Source: Dendrocalamus latiflorus (lineage: Eukaryota; Streptophyta; Magnoliopsida; Poales; Poaceae). Taken from it: a DNA stretch of 64,000 nucleotides. Position 1 is the first letter of the stretch; each line of letters opens with the position of its first letter. Both the position numbers and the translations under genes were made by a program. Positions 43,561-54,320 of this stretch are shown piece after piece. The DNA is taken from NCBI GenBank assembly GCA_017311315.1, contig CM029626.1, positions 26,646,672 to 26,710,671 on the forward strand. The letters are read 5' to 3'. Below the pieces are notes generated by a model. The model worked only from the letters and a program-made list of their open reading frames with translations, was not told the DNA's origin and did not search any database.

Positions 43561-44880
43561 TAATGTTTGTCACAACAGGAATCAACCGATGTAGTAAAAT
43601 CATTATATCAAAATAGAATTTGTTGCTACACATATCTGAAATGAAACCAACTTTATTTGTGACAATAATTTGAAGTTGTATTACAAGCATCACTAAAATG
43701 TCCCTAGCTATCACTGCATTGAAGCTTGGCTTGACCTAGCTGAATAGCTTGAATTGACCTTAGCTTCCCATGGCTTGAGCACTGCACTCAATTTGTTCCT
43801 TCCTCCTGAATAAAATCATTCAAAATGGCATATGCATCAGTTGTTCAGCTCATCACGACAGTAACACATTGTAAATGGAATAAATTTTTATAACATGAAT
43901 ACATATGTTCATTACTGCATCAATGCAGCTGTTTAGAGATATAGACATGATTGTCAAAATATGTAAAGCTCAAGAACCACCAGAAAGGTAGATGATGAAT
44001 AACCCAACCAAAAAATCAAGAACATGTATCCTCAGCAATATGTAGAGGTATATATATGCAGTAAAAGGTAGAGTACAGTTATAGCCACAAGATTATTTTA
44101 CCTGTACAAAAAAATAATGTGAAGTGCACTAACAAGAAACATTTGTATAGAGAATTTGTCATTCAGAGCATACCATATAGCATGGCCAAACAATTAAACC
44201 ATCAGCCAGAATAGTCATTCCAACTAATCCACATGCCAAAGGATACTTTCAGCCTGATCAGCTGTGATTTTTAGGCTGTGGTGGCGGATCCAGGAATTTC
44301 GGAATGTGTATTCGAAGTTACAAAAAAAATTTCACGTAATTCATTGAGCCTATGCTGTTTTCTGAACCTCTAGCCCTAGTACATCTGCAAAAGGCTCTAG
44401 GAGATTTGCTCGCAGCTAGTGTTGATATCTCTTTTATAGTAGATATATCAATCATGTTCTGTCTCCTTCGATGTCTGAATTTTGTTAGAATTCCTTGGTA
44501 TCTCATATCACAAATTTACTACCTATGTTTACACTTTACAGATGTGTCCTACACCCTACACTTCTGCCAAAACTTGTTTACTAACATCAATTGTCAGCAG
44601 TAGTAAACTGATGCAGAAAATTGAACCAAAAAAAGGCATGATTACAGCTTGAACCAGGTCAAATGCTACAGCTTGTTTGAATTAAGAGCTTGTATAAGTT
44701 CAGCCTAAGCAAATTAATCATCAAAACACATAAAAAGCTAATTCATCATCTTAACCCCCCAACACTGGAAAAAGAAATAAGTTTCTGGTTAAAACTCTGT
44801 ACTTGACAATTTTCTTAATAAAATTAGGGGCTAGAATCCTGATTTGAAAAACAAAACACGTGCAGGTTAAGAAAACATTA
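43561..44880. other. CACTA interior without recognised gene
   Basis: AT-rich sequence with no supported coding region. GTGGCGGATCCAGG at 44280-44293 resembles a hAT-type terminus and has an inverted partner near 47730-47745 (GGGGCGGATC on the minus strand), but no 8-bp duplication was found. Confidence 0.4.
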
Positions 44881-44881
44881 C

Positions 44882-44928
44882 CTCCGGCAATATATTCAAC
44901 ATTGCCCTTGCTGGCCAACTCATCATAC
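44882..44928 (-). pseudogene. ADK: Captured exon of a probable adenosine kinase gene
   Basis: On the minus strand a 47-bp stretch between an acceptor (CTTTGCAG) and a donor (GTAATG) reads YDELASKGNVEYIAGG with its split codons. That matches the start of the conserved plant adenosine kinase segment before ATQNSIRVAQ. Adenosine kinase phosphorylates adenosine to AMP in the cytosol. Only this exon is recognised, so no enzyme can be made. The match is short, which limits certainty, but the exon has correct splice signals on both sides. Confidence 0.55.
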
Positions 44929-45439
44929 CTGCAAAGAAAAAACCCGGATTATTTAGTAATTGCTTGCACAACATGAGAATGCTATATGTCTTCTAAAAAA
45001 TGTCATGATCACATGATCACATAATGTCATTAATTAAAAAACAGCGCAGTGCACTGGCAGACATTTCACTAAGTGCTGAATAACAACGCAACATTACATG
45101 TTCATTTCAAGAAGTTAGTCGCAGACCGCGCAGAGTAAGCAACCACATGATGCTTCCCTTGAAAACCTTTCAGACCACCATCACAACTTCAATTGAATAG
45201 CAAATGGCCATTCTAACACGGAACCTCAACTGAAAGCAAGACAAACTACACAAATTGGTCAACCCTATTCTATTTCCAACACATTGTCCCAAAGAAGACA
45301 ACAATAAGATTTAATCTCATACTTAACATGGGATTATAGACTTAAAAAGCGAAATTGCTTTACTATTACCAGCACAAATTGGTTCCACACAATACACAGA
45401 ACAGGTAGTATCGTTCAAGAAATGGCCGCAGACCAAAAA

Positions 45440-45640
45440 AAGCAATACCTTTTGGAGCCGCTTCTGCAGCTGCAGCCTATAAGATCGGATCATCCTCTCC
45501 TCACATTCGGACAGCACCCGCACTCGTAGGTAATCTGTTCCTCCTTGTGGCCAATTGAACTGAATTTGAGCCTAGGGAAGCTGCTGGATATCGCCCATCA
45601 CTTGCACTCCCTGTTTCATTACAAGATCATTAGCAAGAAT
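45440..45640 (-). pseudogene. Unidentified captured exon-like sequence
   Basis: Downstream of the FY exons on the minus strand, about 45615-45452 reads through coding-like text (IQFNWPQGGTDYLRVRVL, then CEERMIRSYRLQLQKRLQK) and ends at a donor-like GTATTG near 45452. One TAG near 45580 interrupts it. I do not recognise the protein. Its place between the FY exons and the adenosine kinase exon, on the same strand, suggests a further captured fragment. Confidence 0.4.
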
Positions 45641-45650
45641 AACAACTAAC

Positions 45651-46467
45651 CTGAAACCAATAAAGACTTCGTGGGATGTCAGTCGACACTTTTAACATCC
45701 CAACCATGGCCTGGCTGAGTTTGAAGGCAAATACAGGTTACTTGACAAAAAATAACAAAAGTAATAACACACAATAGCTTCACACATGCAAGCATCAAGA
45801 AGTTCAGGGCTCATAAGAAAAGTTTAGCAACATTACCAGTTAAAGATCTTTCTTCTTGGCATCTTGCAAAGTCCCAAACCTTCACAGTTGTGTCATCAGA
45901 ACATGAACAGAACTTCAAGTCTGTTCTACAAAAGCTGTTTAAAGTATGTGTTTTAATAGGGAATAAACACTAACTTGGTATGCTAAAGTAACAAAAGCAC
46001 ATAGTACAGTCCTCACCTTACGTCACGAACCGATTCTCTGTGAGCTGTTTTATTCACTTTAACGTTGTTCATGTTACTTTGCCAATACCTGCAAAAGAAT
46101 TCAAAACATGCAGTTAACAGGTTAAACAATGCACAGATTAATATGGTAATTTTTAAGGGCCGGTGTCCAGCAATGGTAGAGAAAAAGGGCCAACATACTT
46201 GATTGCACCACCATCATCGCCCGTAACCATCCAGTTTTCATTGTTACTCCAAACCATTGATCTCACAGCTTGGTCATGAGCCTATTTATCAAGTTCCTCC
46301 AAAAAATAAGTCAAGTTTACAGACATATTAGTAAGTCTACCAGCTAACTAATGCGGAACTACCTGAAGAATCATTTCAAAATTAAAAGATTGCCCATTCC
46401 ATAGGGTGAATTCACCACTCTGTGATCCAGTAATAAGCCGGCGACCTGTAGGAGTCCACTTTATCCA
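45651..46467 (-). pseudogene. FY: Captured five-exon fragment of FY (WD40 polyadenylation factor)
   Basis: Five exons with proper splice sites read along the minus strand: 46467-46363 (WTPTGRRLITGSQSGEF ... NFEMILQ), 46281-46199 (AHDQAVRSMVWSNNENW ... GGAIK), 46088-46017 (YWQSNMNNVKVNKTAHRE), 45934-45837 (FCRTDLKFCSCSDDTTVK ... SLTG) and 45710-45651 (HGWDVKSVD, stop, HPTKSLLVSG). Joined codons keep frame at every intron. This is the WD40 core of plant FY, the cleavage and polyadenylation factor homologous to yeast Pfs2 and human WDR33, which works in mRNA 3' processing and flowering control. The last exon has TGA (45681-45679) for a conserved Trp. N- and C-terminal parts are absent. Confidence 0.88.
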
Positions 46468-46829
46468 CACATAACACTATGTTAGACTCCAACAGGGCCA
46501 AAAAAAAGGAAACATGGATAAATCAAAGTGGAACATTGACAGCAGTTTTCACCAAGATCATAACAATATGATAGAGGTTTGGCATGGACTGAGTGATCAA
46601 ACTGGTCTACTAACACTGTAAACTTTTGCGAAATTTCAAACAGTGTGTGGATCTAAGCAGCAGATTTTAATATTGCATTGCCGTTAATCCTTCAATAAGT
46701 CTACCATCCAGAAGATGAGGTTAACCGACAAATGCAAATATTTAAGGACCACAAACAACTTCATAGATATTTGGTTTTCAATCCAAATGATAAGAATAAC
46801 TGGCTAGATATGTGGATCTAAGAAGCAGT

Positions 46830-47185
46830 TGGTCCTGCTCGTGGAGGAGCGCGTCCGTGAGGGGGTGGAGCGCGGCGGACGCGGAGGCAGACGCAGCCGC
46901 CGCCGCGCGAGCGGTGTCGACGAGCGCGGCGCGCACGGAGGAGTCCTGGTCCCGGACGCGGCGCAGCGCGGCCGCGAGGATGCGCGGGACGAGGGGTGCG
47001 ACGGCATCGCGCGGGTGGGAGGCGGCGACGAGCGCGAGGGCGCGCAGCGCGTGGCGGCGGAGGGGGTCTTGTCGGTGGGGCGCACGTCGGAGACTGCGGA
47101 GACGAAGGCCGGGAGCTCGTCCGTGGCCAGGGCCCGTGCGATGGCCTCGAGCTCGGCCGCCGCAATGGCCTCGGTGTCGCGGAGG
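46830..47185 (-). pseudogene. Captured fragment of a TORTIFOLIA1/SPIRAL2-like microtubule protein gene
   Basis: The minus strand from about 47180 reads DTEAIAAAELEAIARALA and AFVSAVSDVRPTDKTP. After a frameshift near 47060 it continues HALRALALVAASHPRDAVAP, LRRVRDQDSSVRAALVDTAR and LTDALLHEQDQ, ending near 46830. This is the start of the HEAT-repeat domain of plant TORTIFOLIA1/SPIRAL2-like proteins, which bind cortical microtubules. The very high GC content differs sharply from the AT-rich surroundings and is normal for the 5' exon of a grass gene. The plus-strand Arg/Gly-rich frames here are by-products of GC content. Confidence 0.7.
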
Positions 47186-47989
47186 AGGGAGGGGAGGAGG
47201 CGACGGTGACGCGGCGGCGGAGGAGGGAGGGGAGGAGGCGGCGCGGCGGCGGAGGAGGGAGGGAAGGAGGCGAGGGTGGCGCGGCGGCGGGGAGCGATGG
47301 CTCCGTGGCGAGGGAGGCGGAAGAATGAGGTGGGGGAGGCAGCCGCACCGCACGGATTCACCCCGGGGGGGGGGGCACGGATTCGGGGGCCTCTCAATGA
47401 TGCGCATGATCCAAACAATTTGGGCCTTACGATCTTCAATGAGTAAGAGAAGAAGACTTGAGAAAAGATTTAGGCCATTCATTTGTATGAAGTTGGATTA
47501 CTTTGGTACACAAATCTGGGTGAACTTAGATTTGGCATGACTGTGGTGGTGGTTGAAGGGGTGGATTTAGTAAACAAAATTTGGTGTATTATAGAGTAGG
47601 GTAGATTCTGTATTTTAAACCCAATTACTAATATATATATATACACACACACACATACACACTATACCTAATATATAGCAGATTTTTTGCAAAAAATGTT
47701 GGGTATTCAGCTGAATATCCATGAATTACTGTAGATCCGCCCCTGGACCTGACCAACAATTAAATTTCTGGAGTACGTTGAAAAGCTGGTTGTCTGAAAA
47801 CTTTCCTGAAGCACTCAAAACTTAGTAAAGGTGTTTCCGAATTTCAGATAAAATCAGCAGAGGATGATCTTGGTTTCAAGCTCCCTATGCCCACAAAGCT
47901 ATTGTACCGCTTTTGCAATGGTCAGCTGAACCATTATGACTGGATAGCTAAACAAAAGCCCACGAATCAAAAGAGTTGCAATAGAATAC

Positions 47990-48445
47990 CATATTGCAAC
48001 GAAACACACTACTCTATAGCAACAAAATTTACACGTGGCAATATAAATATGTTATTGCATCGATTTAGTTTTTCGTTGCAATACGCAACTACCTACTGCA
48101 ACGCCGTTGAAGATTATCCCAACGAAAAAACATCGTGGCAATAGTATCACCCAATAGCAACGAAATTATATATGGTTGCAATAGGAGCAAATAACTGCAA
48201 CGAAAATCAACACTAACGCAACAGAATAGTGTCGTGGCAATATATCCAACCTATTGCAACACTTTTTCAAAATGGTTGCGATAACACCTACCTATTGCAA
48301 CGACATTCACGAATATCGCAATGCAATATAATAGTGGCAATAACGTCCACCTATTGCCACCGTTTTGGAAAAACGTTGCAATAAATCCTACCTATTACAA
48401 CCAAATTGGTGGCGTTGCAATTTCTTTCGTGGCATTAGGCCGAAA
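47990..48445. repeat. Right subterminal repeats of the CACTA element
   Basis: The same TTGCAACG, CGTTGCAATA and GTGGCAATA words as at the left end occur here in both orientations up to the terminus at 48456. Confidence 0.85.
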
Positions 48446-48499
48446 ATCTAGTAGTGTTTGCACCTCATTTTTTGCATTAAAAAACTGTACAAATAGTTC

Positions 48500-48768
48500 A
48501 TAATGATGGATAAAATACCAAAAAAATAGAAAATTAGGTCGATTGTGTCGGGAGGTTACACATAAAATTTTGTAATTATTGGAGCTCATTTGCTATATAT
48601 AATAACTCCTGCAGGTAGCATAATCGTATGAATTTTTTAGCAACATTCAGTGTGGATAAAATTATGAACAAATTACACAATCAAGTATGTTGTTTCAGAA
48701 GACTGCATATAAAATTTCATAATTTTAGAGCTCTTTTACTTTATTTAAAATTCAAAAAATTAGTAAGT
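48500..48768 (-). repeat. Right arm of the long inverted repeat
   Basis: This is the inverted partner of 41370-41640 (about 75-80% by eye). The match stops within three bases of the next CACTA terminus at 48771, so that element may have inserted at, or cut, the outer end of this arm. Confidence 0.65.
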
Positions 48769-48800
48769 ATCACTACTACAGAAAAGCCAATAGTAGACAG

Positions 48801-49160
48801 CCAATCACAGACGGTTTTGTCAAACCGTCTGTGATCGACACTAACACAGACGGTTTTAATTTGGACACCGTCTGTGTTGGCGGCGTCGGATAAAACGAGT
48901 ATCACAGACGGTTCTTACGGATGAACCGTTTGTGATACTTCGGTATCACAGACGGTCTGTATTAAAAACCGTCTGTGATAATCCCAGATTATCACATACG
49001 GTTTTTAATACAAAGCCGTCTGTGATAAGCTGGTTATCACAGACGGTTTTGAACAAAAAACCATCTGTGATAAGCTGGTTATCACAGACGGTTTTGAACA
49101 AAAAACCATCTGTGATAATTCACAGACGATTTTTTATTAAAAATCGTCTGTGATAATGGC
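48801..49160. repeat. Left subterminal ATCACAGACGGTTTT repeats
   Basis: Direct and inverted copies of ATCACAGACGGTT alternate, often as pairs around a short loop that can form hairpins. Copies near 49140 have drifted (ACAGACGATTTTT). Confidence 0.88.
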
Positions 49161-49334
49161 TGTAGGCATTTATTGCGCTGCTCAGACCGCATCTGTCTTC
49201 ATTTCGATCCAGATCTAGCTGGTGCTTTACTCTTTCGCTCAGGAGGCAAGCTTGGCGATTTCAGGCCAGTTAATTTGGTTGGAGGAGGCAGATATTGAGC
49301 TTTGAAGATTTATACTTTCCTGGTTGCTCTAGAT

Positions 49335-52300
49335 ATGGTTAGTAATGAATTTTATTTTTTCTTTGCATGCATTACAATTTAGATCTAAGTAATTGGTGAG
49401 TGTTATTAATTGAAGATGGTTTGCAAAATTGTTGGATATATAATAGCTGTTGTGTTTATAATATGAATTGAGGTAGCAAAATAAGCCTCAATATAATACA
49501 TGTGGCCAGTATATATGTAGTAATAATTAGTTAATTTAATTTTTAATACTAAGTTGTTATATATGTACGTAACGTAGGATCGAAGCTGGATGTATGCCAC
49601 GTGCCGTGTGAGTGAAGAGTACATTAATGGCATGTCTGCTTTTACAAGAGCTGCCGAGGAGGATATGTTGAATAAGGGGGTGGAATATATGTACTGTCCA
49701 TGCACTGACTGTGAGAATTTAAAGATGTTTAAGAACTGAGGGCAAATTGAAGCGTACTTGATTTGGAGGGGTTTCAAAAAGGGTTATACGTGTTGGACCA
49801 GTCATGACGAAGTCAATGATCAAATGCCGCCGGATGACATCGCCGGTGAAGTGAATGATATGCCGCCGGATGACATCGCCGGTGAAGTGAATGACATGCC
49901 GCCGGATGATGTCGATTGTGGTTCGGATTCGGATAGGTTGCATGATGATAATCTGGATCAGATGCTTCGCGATGTAGAAGAGGATTATGATGAGAGAGAG
50001 TATGTTAAATTCCGGGGCTTGATGGAGGACTCGGAGAAACCGTTGTTCACGTGCTGCAAGCACACGAGGTTGTCGGCCGTGCTTGAACTGTTGAAATTGA
50101 AGGCATGCAATGGTTGGTCTGACAAGAGTTTCACGGCGCTGCTAGATCTTTTAGCGGATATGCTTCCGGAGGGAAATGAGTTACCTAAAACCACGTATAA
50201 AGCCAAGAAGGTTTTTTGTCCGTTGGGAATGGAAATAGAAAGAATACATGCATGTCCGAATGACTGTATCCTCTACCGTAAAGAGTATGCAAACATGCAT
50301 GTATGTCCGGTGTGCAACGCATCCCGATACAAACGTAACAATCAATCAGATGATGGTGAGGGAACAGAGGCGAAGAAAGGACCTCCTGCTAAGGTGGCAT
50401 GGTATTTTCCTATAATTCCCCATTTGAAAAGGTTTTTTTGCAAATCCAAAGGAGGCAAAACTGCTGCGTTGGCACTCGGAGGAGCGCAAGAAGGATAAAA
50501 TGCTAAGACACCTTGCTGATTTCGCGTAGTGGAGAAACATTGATAGGAGTTTTGCAGACTTCGGTGCAGAACCAAGGAATATAAGGTTTGGACTGAGTAC
50601 AGATGGAATGAATCCTTTCAGTAGCATGAGCAGCCGACATAGCACATAGCCCGTGACTCTCTGCATCTATAACCTTCCTCCTTGGTTGTGTATGAAGCGA
50701 AAGTATATTTTGCTGTCGATACTTATCCAAGGGCCAAAAAAACCTGGGAATGATATTGATGTGTTCCGAGCACCATTGGTGGAAGATCTAAAAATACTGT
50801 GGAATGAAGGGGTACAGGTATAGGATGCATACAAACGAGAGAACTTCACTCTGCGCTCCTTATTGTTCTGCACCATAAATGATTATCCTGCCCTTGGTAA
50901 CCTATCGGGCCATAGTACAAAAGGTGCCAAAGCTTGTACTTACTATTTAGATGGTACTGAGAGTGTGTGGCTGAGACACTCACGCAAAACCGTCTACATG
51001 CGTCACCGCCGGTTCCTTCGGAGGGCTCACCCATACCGCAAGATGAAGAAACAATTTGACGGAGAGAAGGAAGACGGTTCAGCTCCAAGGCATTTAAGGG
51101 GACACGAGGTTTATGATATGGTTAAGAATTTAGATGTTGTCCTCGGTAAGGGACGTAAATTGAGGGCTCATAAGAAGAACACCTGGAAGAAGAGATCAAT
51201 ATTTTGGGACTTACCTTATTGGGAGTACCTAGATGTTCGACACTGCATCGACGTCATGCATGTAGAAAAGAATGTATGCGATAGCTTGATTGGTCTCTTA
51301 CTGAATATTCGTGATAAAACAAAGGACGGCGTGAACGCACGGCTTGACTTGGCTGATATGGATATCAAGCCTGAGTTAGCACCGACATGCACTGATGATG
51401 GACGAATGTACCTTCCCCCCGCGTGTTACACTTTGTCCAAGGCTGAGAAAACGGAACTGTGCCAGTGCTTGCATGGTGTCAAAGTTCCGTCTGGTTACTC
51501 CGGCAACATGAAGAAACTTGTTTCGATGCAAGATTTGAAGTTAAATGGCATGAAGTCTCATGATTGTCATGTGCTGATGACACAGATGCTCCCTATTGCA
51601 ATTAGAAATATTCTGCCGATCAAAGTCCGAGAGACAATCATGAGGCTATGTTATTTCTTTAACACAATTGCTCAGAAGGTCATCGATCCCGAAGGACTAG
51701 ATGCTCTGCAAGACGAGGTGGTGATGACTCTATGTCACCTTGAAATGTATTTCCCTCCTTCGTTTTTCGATATCATGGTCCATCTCATTGTTCACGTTGT
51801 GTGGGAGGTAAAAATGTGCGGGCCCATATTCCTACGTAGCATGTACCCATTTGAGAGGTTCATGGGAATTCTCAAGTCCTACGTACGGAATCGTTCTCGG
51901 CCGGAGGGCAGCATCGTCGAAGGTTATGCAAGCGAAGAGGTCATTGAGTTTTGTGTTGATTATATGGCTCGGATTCAACCGATAGGTGTGCCTCAATCTC
52001 GTCATGAGGGGAGGCTGAAAGGTCTCGGAACTATCGGAAGGAAAGCAATCACTCCAGATATGGACACGTATTGCAACACATGACTGAAGTGGCACCTTAT
52101 GTCGACCAGCACAAGGATGTGTTTCGGCAACAGAATCCGGAGCGGCCGAATGTTTGGATCATGAGGCAACACAACAGTCGGTTCAACCAATGGTTGAAGG
52201 AGCAAATCGCTAGGAGCTCGCCAAGTGAGACGCTGACATGGTTGGCAAAAGGGCCGACATTTATAGTTGTGACATGGCAAGGATATGACATAAATGGGTA

Positions 52301-52754
52301 CACATTCTATACGCAGTCTCAGGATGTCAGAAACTCGTACTATGGCTTCATAGAAGAGATTTGGGAGCTCGACTATGTGGTTTTCAAGATCCCCTTATTT
52401 CGCTGCCGTTGGGTGCATCTCCCACAGGTGAAGGTTAACAAGTACGGTGTCACTACCGTGGACCTCCAACGTGTTGGGTACAAAGACGAACCATTCGTAC
52501 TCGCCAATCAAGTTTTTCAAGTTTTCTATGTAACCGACCCGGCAAATAAGAAACTCCATGTAGTTCTTCATGGAAAAAGGAGAATTGTCGGAGTAGAGAA
52601 TGTAGTGGACGAGGAAGAATACAATCAATTTGACGAGTTACCTCCTTTTGGAAATGGCATAAGGGTCGACGACGAACAACGTGACGAAACTTGTTACGTA
52701 CGCATTGATCATGATGAAGGGCTAATTTTTAAAGGAAATAAGCAAGTACAATGA
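49335..52754 (+). pseudogene. TNPD-like CACTA transposase, pseudogene
   Basis: A start ATG (49335-49337) is followed by an intron with GTTAGT...CGTAG ends (49338-49577). Exon 2 begins DRSWMYATCRVSEEYINGMS, the transposase-associated N domain with CPCTDC, and meets TGA at 49737. The frame continues to 50498 (DUF-type zinc region CPNDCILYRKEY, CPVC), shifts near 50440, and carries TAG at 50527, 50647 and 50821. It then runs open through the Transposase_21 and DUF4218-like regions (WDLPYWEYLDVRHCIDVMHV; YPFERFMGILKSYVRN) to a one-base shift near 52070 and the DUF4216-like C terminus, ending at 52754. Four stops and two shifts make it inactive. Confidence 0.85.
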
Positions 52755-53097
52755 GAATGTGCGACATATATGTGGGCATTTGCATATATGTATATAACAA
52801 TGCATTTGTGTGATGTATATGTGAATTGTCTTTTGTGAATTTGCATTTATGTATATGTGAAAATGTGTGATGTAGTCAATTTTGAGATTGAGAAAATGTG
52901 TAAAGAAATACACTGTGTTGGTGGTTGGTGTTGTATATATGAATGCAGATTGAGAAAATGTGTAAATGAGAAAATGTGTGATGTAGTCAATTTTGAGATT
53001 GAGAAAATGTGTAAATGAATGCAGCTGGTAGGTGGTTGATCATGAATGCAGCTGGTTGGCGGTTGATCATGAATGACTACAGTCGGGCAAGGGCTTA

Positions 53098-53310
53098 TCA
53101 CAGACGGTTCTACACTTAGAACCGTATGTGATATCAATATCATAGACGGTTCTAAGTTTAGAACCGTCTGTGATAATCCTACTATCACAGACGGTTCTAT
53201 ATTTAGAACCGTCTGAGATAGTAGGCTTATCACAGACGGTTCTAAACTTAGAACCGTCTGTGATATTGATATCACAGACGGTTTTAAGTGTAGAACCGTC
53301 TGTGATAATC
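53098..53310. repeat. Second cluster of ATCACAGACGGTTCTA repeats
   Basis: About ten half-sites form five imperfect hairpins (ACGGTTCTA ... TAGAACCGT). They lie 340 bp beyond the transposase and are the right-side partner of 48801-49160. Confidence 0.85.
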
Positions 53311-54320
53311 CCCTATATATACCCTCTGGCTAGGGTTTTTCGTGTATTCTGTAGTTATTCTATATCTAAATCCCGATCTGCCTCCCCGAGCCCTCGCCGA
53401 CGCCTCCCTCGAGCCGTCGCCGCCGCCTCCCTCGAGCCCTCGCTGGTCGTCTCCCCGAGCCCTCGCCGGTCGCCTCCTCGAGCCCATCGTCGCGGCCGCC
53501 TCCCCGAGCCCGTCGTCACCGCCGCCTCCGTCGAGCCCTCGCCGCCGCCTCCCCAAGCCCTTCGTCGCCGCCGCCTCCCCTAGCCCCTGTTCTTCTGGTG
53601 ATTTTGAATATCACCAGTCTTGTGAGTTAGTCTGTGATTTTTGTATGCAATCTGTGCAAGTTTGTTAATCTTCTTTACATTACCTGACACTGGGAAACAT
53701 AGATTGCTTATGGGATATTTTGTTGCTCGATGATAACAAATATCATATACTGAGATTGGTTCAATCGGTCATTGAGCTCTAATAGCTGTCATTGTTGTCT
53801 TGTGACTCTGGAAGGTAGTCTCTAGACTTTGATATATATGCTCGTTAGTGAGTCTTGTTTTGTGACTTTGGAAACATAGATTGCTTATGGGATATAGCAG
53901 TCATTCAATCGGTGCATGCTGAATATACTTTAATCTTGAGATTGTAGAGTTTGTATCTAGAGCTCAAAAGACCGAGTTTATTATTTAGCATAACCAATCA
54001 AGGAAGAGTATATGATTTAGTAGCAGGACGGCCAAGATTAATCTTGTGCAACCCTACAATTTGAGAGCACAAATTAATCAATTAAAACTTGAGCTTGTTG
54101 CTAGTCTTAATTGATACATGCCTTTTACATTGTCATACATATTCATGTTTAGAAAGTTATTGATTCTATTATTGATGCTTGTATATGTATATATGTAGGT
54201 ATATATATGTATATGTATGTATGTATATACACATATATATGTATTGTAATTGCCTATATTGAGCGAAATAGATAGATATTGCACTTTCTTATCTTATGGT
54301 ATGGCACTTTCTTATCTTAT
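53311..54320. other. Promoter-like and GC-rich stretch after the CACTA repeats
   Basis: Directly after the repeats stands CCTATATATACC (about 53314) and then CTAGGGTTTTTCG, which look like a TATA box and a plant leader. A CCTCGCC-rich stretch of short direct repeats follows at 53380-53585, and AT-rich sequence with a 26-bp segment present twice (near 53693 and 53872). This could be the start of a second CACTA gene (TNPA-like) or a captured gene front. No protein family is recognised; the Pro/Ser/Arg frames here are repeat by-products. Confidence 0.4.
54180..54243 (+). repeat. TATG/TATA-rich microsatellite
   Basis: An irregular (GTATAT)n run. Confidence 0.85.

Larger units (their letters stand above)
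43028..48456. mobile_element. Non-autonomous CACTA (En/Spm) element carrying host gene fragments, 5.4 kb
   Basis: The ends are CACTACTAATTTTTGGGCC at 43028 and its inverted partner, which reads CACTACTAGATTTTCGGCC on the minus strand, ending at 48456. The 3-bp duplication TTT flanks both (43025-43027 and 48457-48459). Subterminal regions of about 500 bp are filled with TTGCAACG/CGTTGCAA and TTGCCACG words in both orientations. There is no transposase. The inside holds pieces of at least three cellular genes on the minus strand with introns kept, so they were taken up as genomic DNA. Confidence 0.9.
48771..54320 (+). mobile_element. Second CACTA element with decayed transposase, right end not found
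   Basis: The left terminus CACTACTACAGAAAAGCC at 48771 is followed by about 12 copies of ATCACAGACGGTTTT and its inverse up to 49160, as in CACTA subterminal regions. A TNPD-type transposase pseudogene follows, then a second cluster of ATCACAGACGGTTCTA repeats at 53098-53310. No inverted terminus (ending in TAGTAGTG) was found to the right. The element is therefore truncated, probably where the related Tat 3' end begins near 54.3 kb; that limit is approximate. Confidence 0.75.

Noticed and set aside
46812..47540. Plus-strand 242-codon frame rich in Arg, Gly and Ala
   Set aside because: It is the reverse side of the captured TORTIFOLIA1-like exon; the minus strand carries the recognisable protein.
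48801..49160. Hairpin-rich repeats considered as a microRNA precursor
   Set aside because: The hairpins are the regularly spaced ATCACAGACGG subterminal repeats expected at a CACTA end. Small RNAs may come from them, but no precursor structure stands out.
53284..53668. Pro/Ser/Arg-rich frames at 53.17-53.67 kb
   Set aside because: They cross CACTA repeats and a CCTCGCC simple-repeat stretch, have no conserved motif and are open in several frames at once.
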